7,917 bases of DNA from assembly GCA_947457085.1 (NCBI GenBank), contig CANGUS010000075.1:1-7917 (forward strand), written 5' to 3'. The position numbers and the translations under genes were made by a program. Under the pieces are notes generated by a model. The model was not told where the DNA came from. It was given only the letters and a program-made list of their open reading frames with translations, and did no database searches. Of the stretch, positions 7,367 through 7,917 are shown piece by piece; positions within the stretch are counted from its first letter, which is position 1; the number at the start of each line of letters is the position of its first letter. The stretch comes from Bacteroidota bacterium (GTDB lineage: Bacteria > Bacteroidota > Bacteroidia > Chitinophagales > Chitinophagaceae).

Positions 7367-7917
7367 ATGAATTTGCAATATCTGCAGGATTTATACGCAC
7401 AGCATACCTGTCTGAAAATATTGACAGATGAAATCATATTGCCTCAACCCAAAATTATTTCTCTAAAAAATAGTTTAGCTTCTTCTTTTTCTTTTGTAGC
7501 AACCAGTGTTTTCAAGCAACTCGATTTTAATCATGTTTTCATATTAGATGACAAAGAAAGTGCTGCTTATTTTCACAACGATTTTGAGACGATTAGCAAT
7601 GCATTAGACGTTTGTTTGTTTCCAGATTCCTATAAAAAATCGGGAACTGTGGGTGAACTCAATAGCAGCCATGTAATGCTTCGTGCAGAAACAATAATGA
7701 AATTTAATGTAGACCATCCTAAACGGAAAGTGCTCATCACCTATCCAGAAGCTTTGGTCGAGAAAGTAATTAATTCAACTACTTTTTCTAAAAACACGAT
7801 TTATATCAAACAAAGCCAAAAATTAGATACTAATTTCTTGTTTGAGTTTTTGGTAGATATGGGATTTAGCAAAGTAGATTTTGTGTTCGAACCAGGTCAA
7901 TTTGCTATACGTGGAGG
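7367..7917 (+). CDS. mfd: Transcription-repair coupling factor Mfd, N-terminal part (3' end outside window)
   Basis: An open frame runs from ATG 7367 off the right edge (183 codons and 2 bases); full Mfd is about 1100-1150 residues. An in-frame TAA at 7346 with no ATG between makes 7367 the first possible ATG start. The visible part is the UvrB-like N-terminal module of Mfd: FVATSVFKQLDFNHVFILDD (residues about 44-63), KESAAYFHNDFE (64-75), a CLFPDSYKK segment, VLITYPEAL, and the strongly diagnostic FEPGQFAIRGG at the edge, which normally continues into GIIDIF. Mfd is a DNA translocase that removes RNA polymerase stalled at lesions and recruits UvrA for nucleotide excision repair; the N-terminal module contains the UvrA-contacting region, while the RNAP-binding and helicase domains lie outside the window. 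The 105-bp gap after msrA and a candidate promoter suggest a separate transcript. Confidence 0.9.
   Translation, partial: MNLQYLQDLYAQHTCLKILTDEIILPQPKIISLKNSLASSFSFVATSVFKQLDFNHVFILDDKESAAYFHNDFETISNALDVCLFPDSYKKSGTVGELNSSHVMLRAETIMKFNVDHPKRKVLITYPEALVEKVINSTTFSKNTIYIKQSQKLDTNFLFEFLVDMGFSKVDFVFEPGQFAIRG

Noticed and set aside
1..7917. Mobile element, CRISPR array, tRNA/rRNA or a novel defence-type system
   Set aside because: No transposase, terminal repeats, spaced direct repeats, RNA gene structure or unknown-gene cluster is seen; every long coding region belongs to a recognisable family.

Overview
The window looks like chromosomal core sequence from a low-GC member of the Bacteroidota. 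Four things point there: a large cell-surface protein with a type IX secretion (T9SS) C-terminal sorting domain, signal peptides ending in the typical '..NA|Q' cleavage site, A/T-rich start regions without clear Shine-Dalgarno sequences, and promoter-like TAnnTTTG boxes. The lineage within the phylum (Chitinophagales- or Flavobacteriales-like) is a guess. All genes seen lie on the + strand.

Layout: (1) the 3' end of rplI (ribosomal protein bL9), closed by a strong intrinsic terminator. (2) A 1094-residue secreted mosaic protein with three GEVED modules, three Ig-like linkers, one MAM/jelly-roll-like domain and a T9SS sorting tail, also closed by a strong terminator. (3) A 693-residue thiamine-diphosphate 2-oxoacid dehydrogenase E1 with alpha and beta subunits fused in one chain. 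(4) msrB and msrA, 46 bp apart, encoding two methionine sulfoxide reductases, each with an export signal. (5) The first 183 codons of mfd (transcription-repair coupling factor), running off the right edge.

The genes do not form one pathway. rplI, the E1 gene and mfd are housekeeping genes. The surface protein sits as its own transcription unit between two terminators. msrB-msrA is a probable two-gene unit that repairs oxidised methionine (R- and S-sulfoxide respectively) in the cell envelope.

I saw no mobile element, CRISPR array, tRNA or rRNA, and no clear unknown system. The points most worth a second look are a G7 tract early in the surface-protein gene, the repeated domain architecture of that protein, and the paired export signals on MsrB and MsrA.
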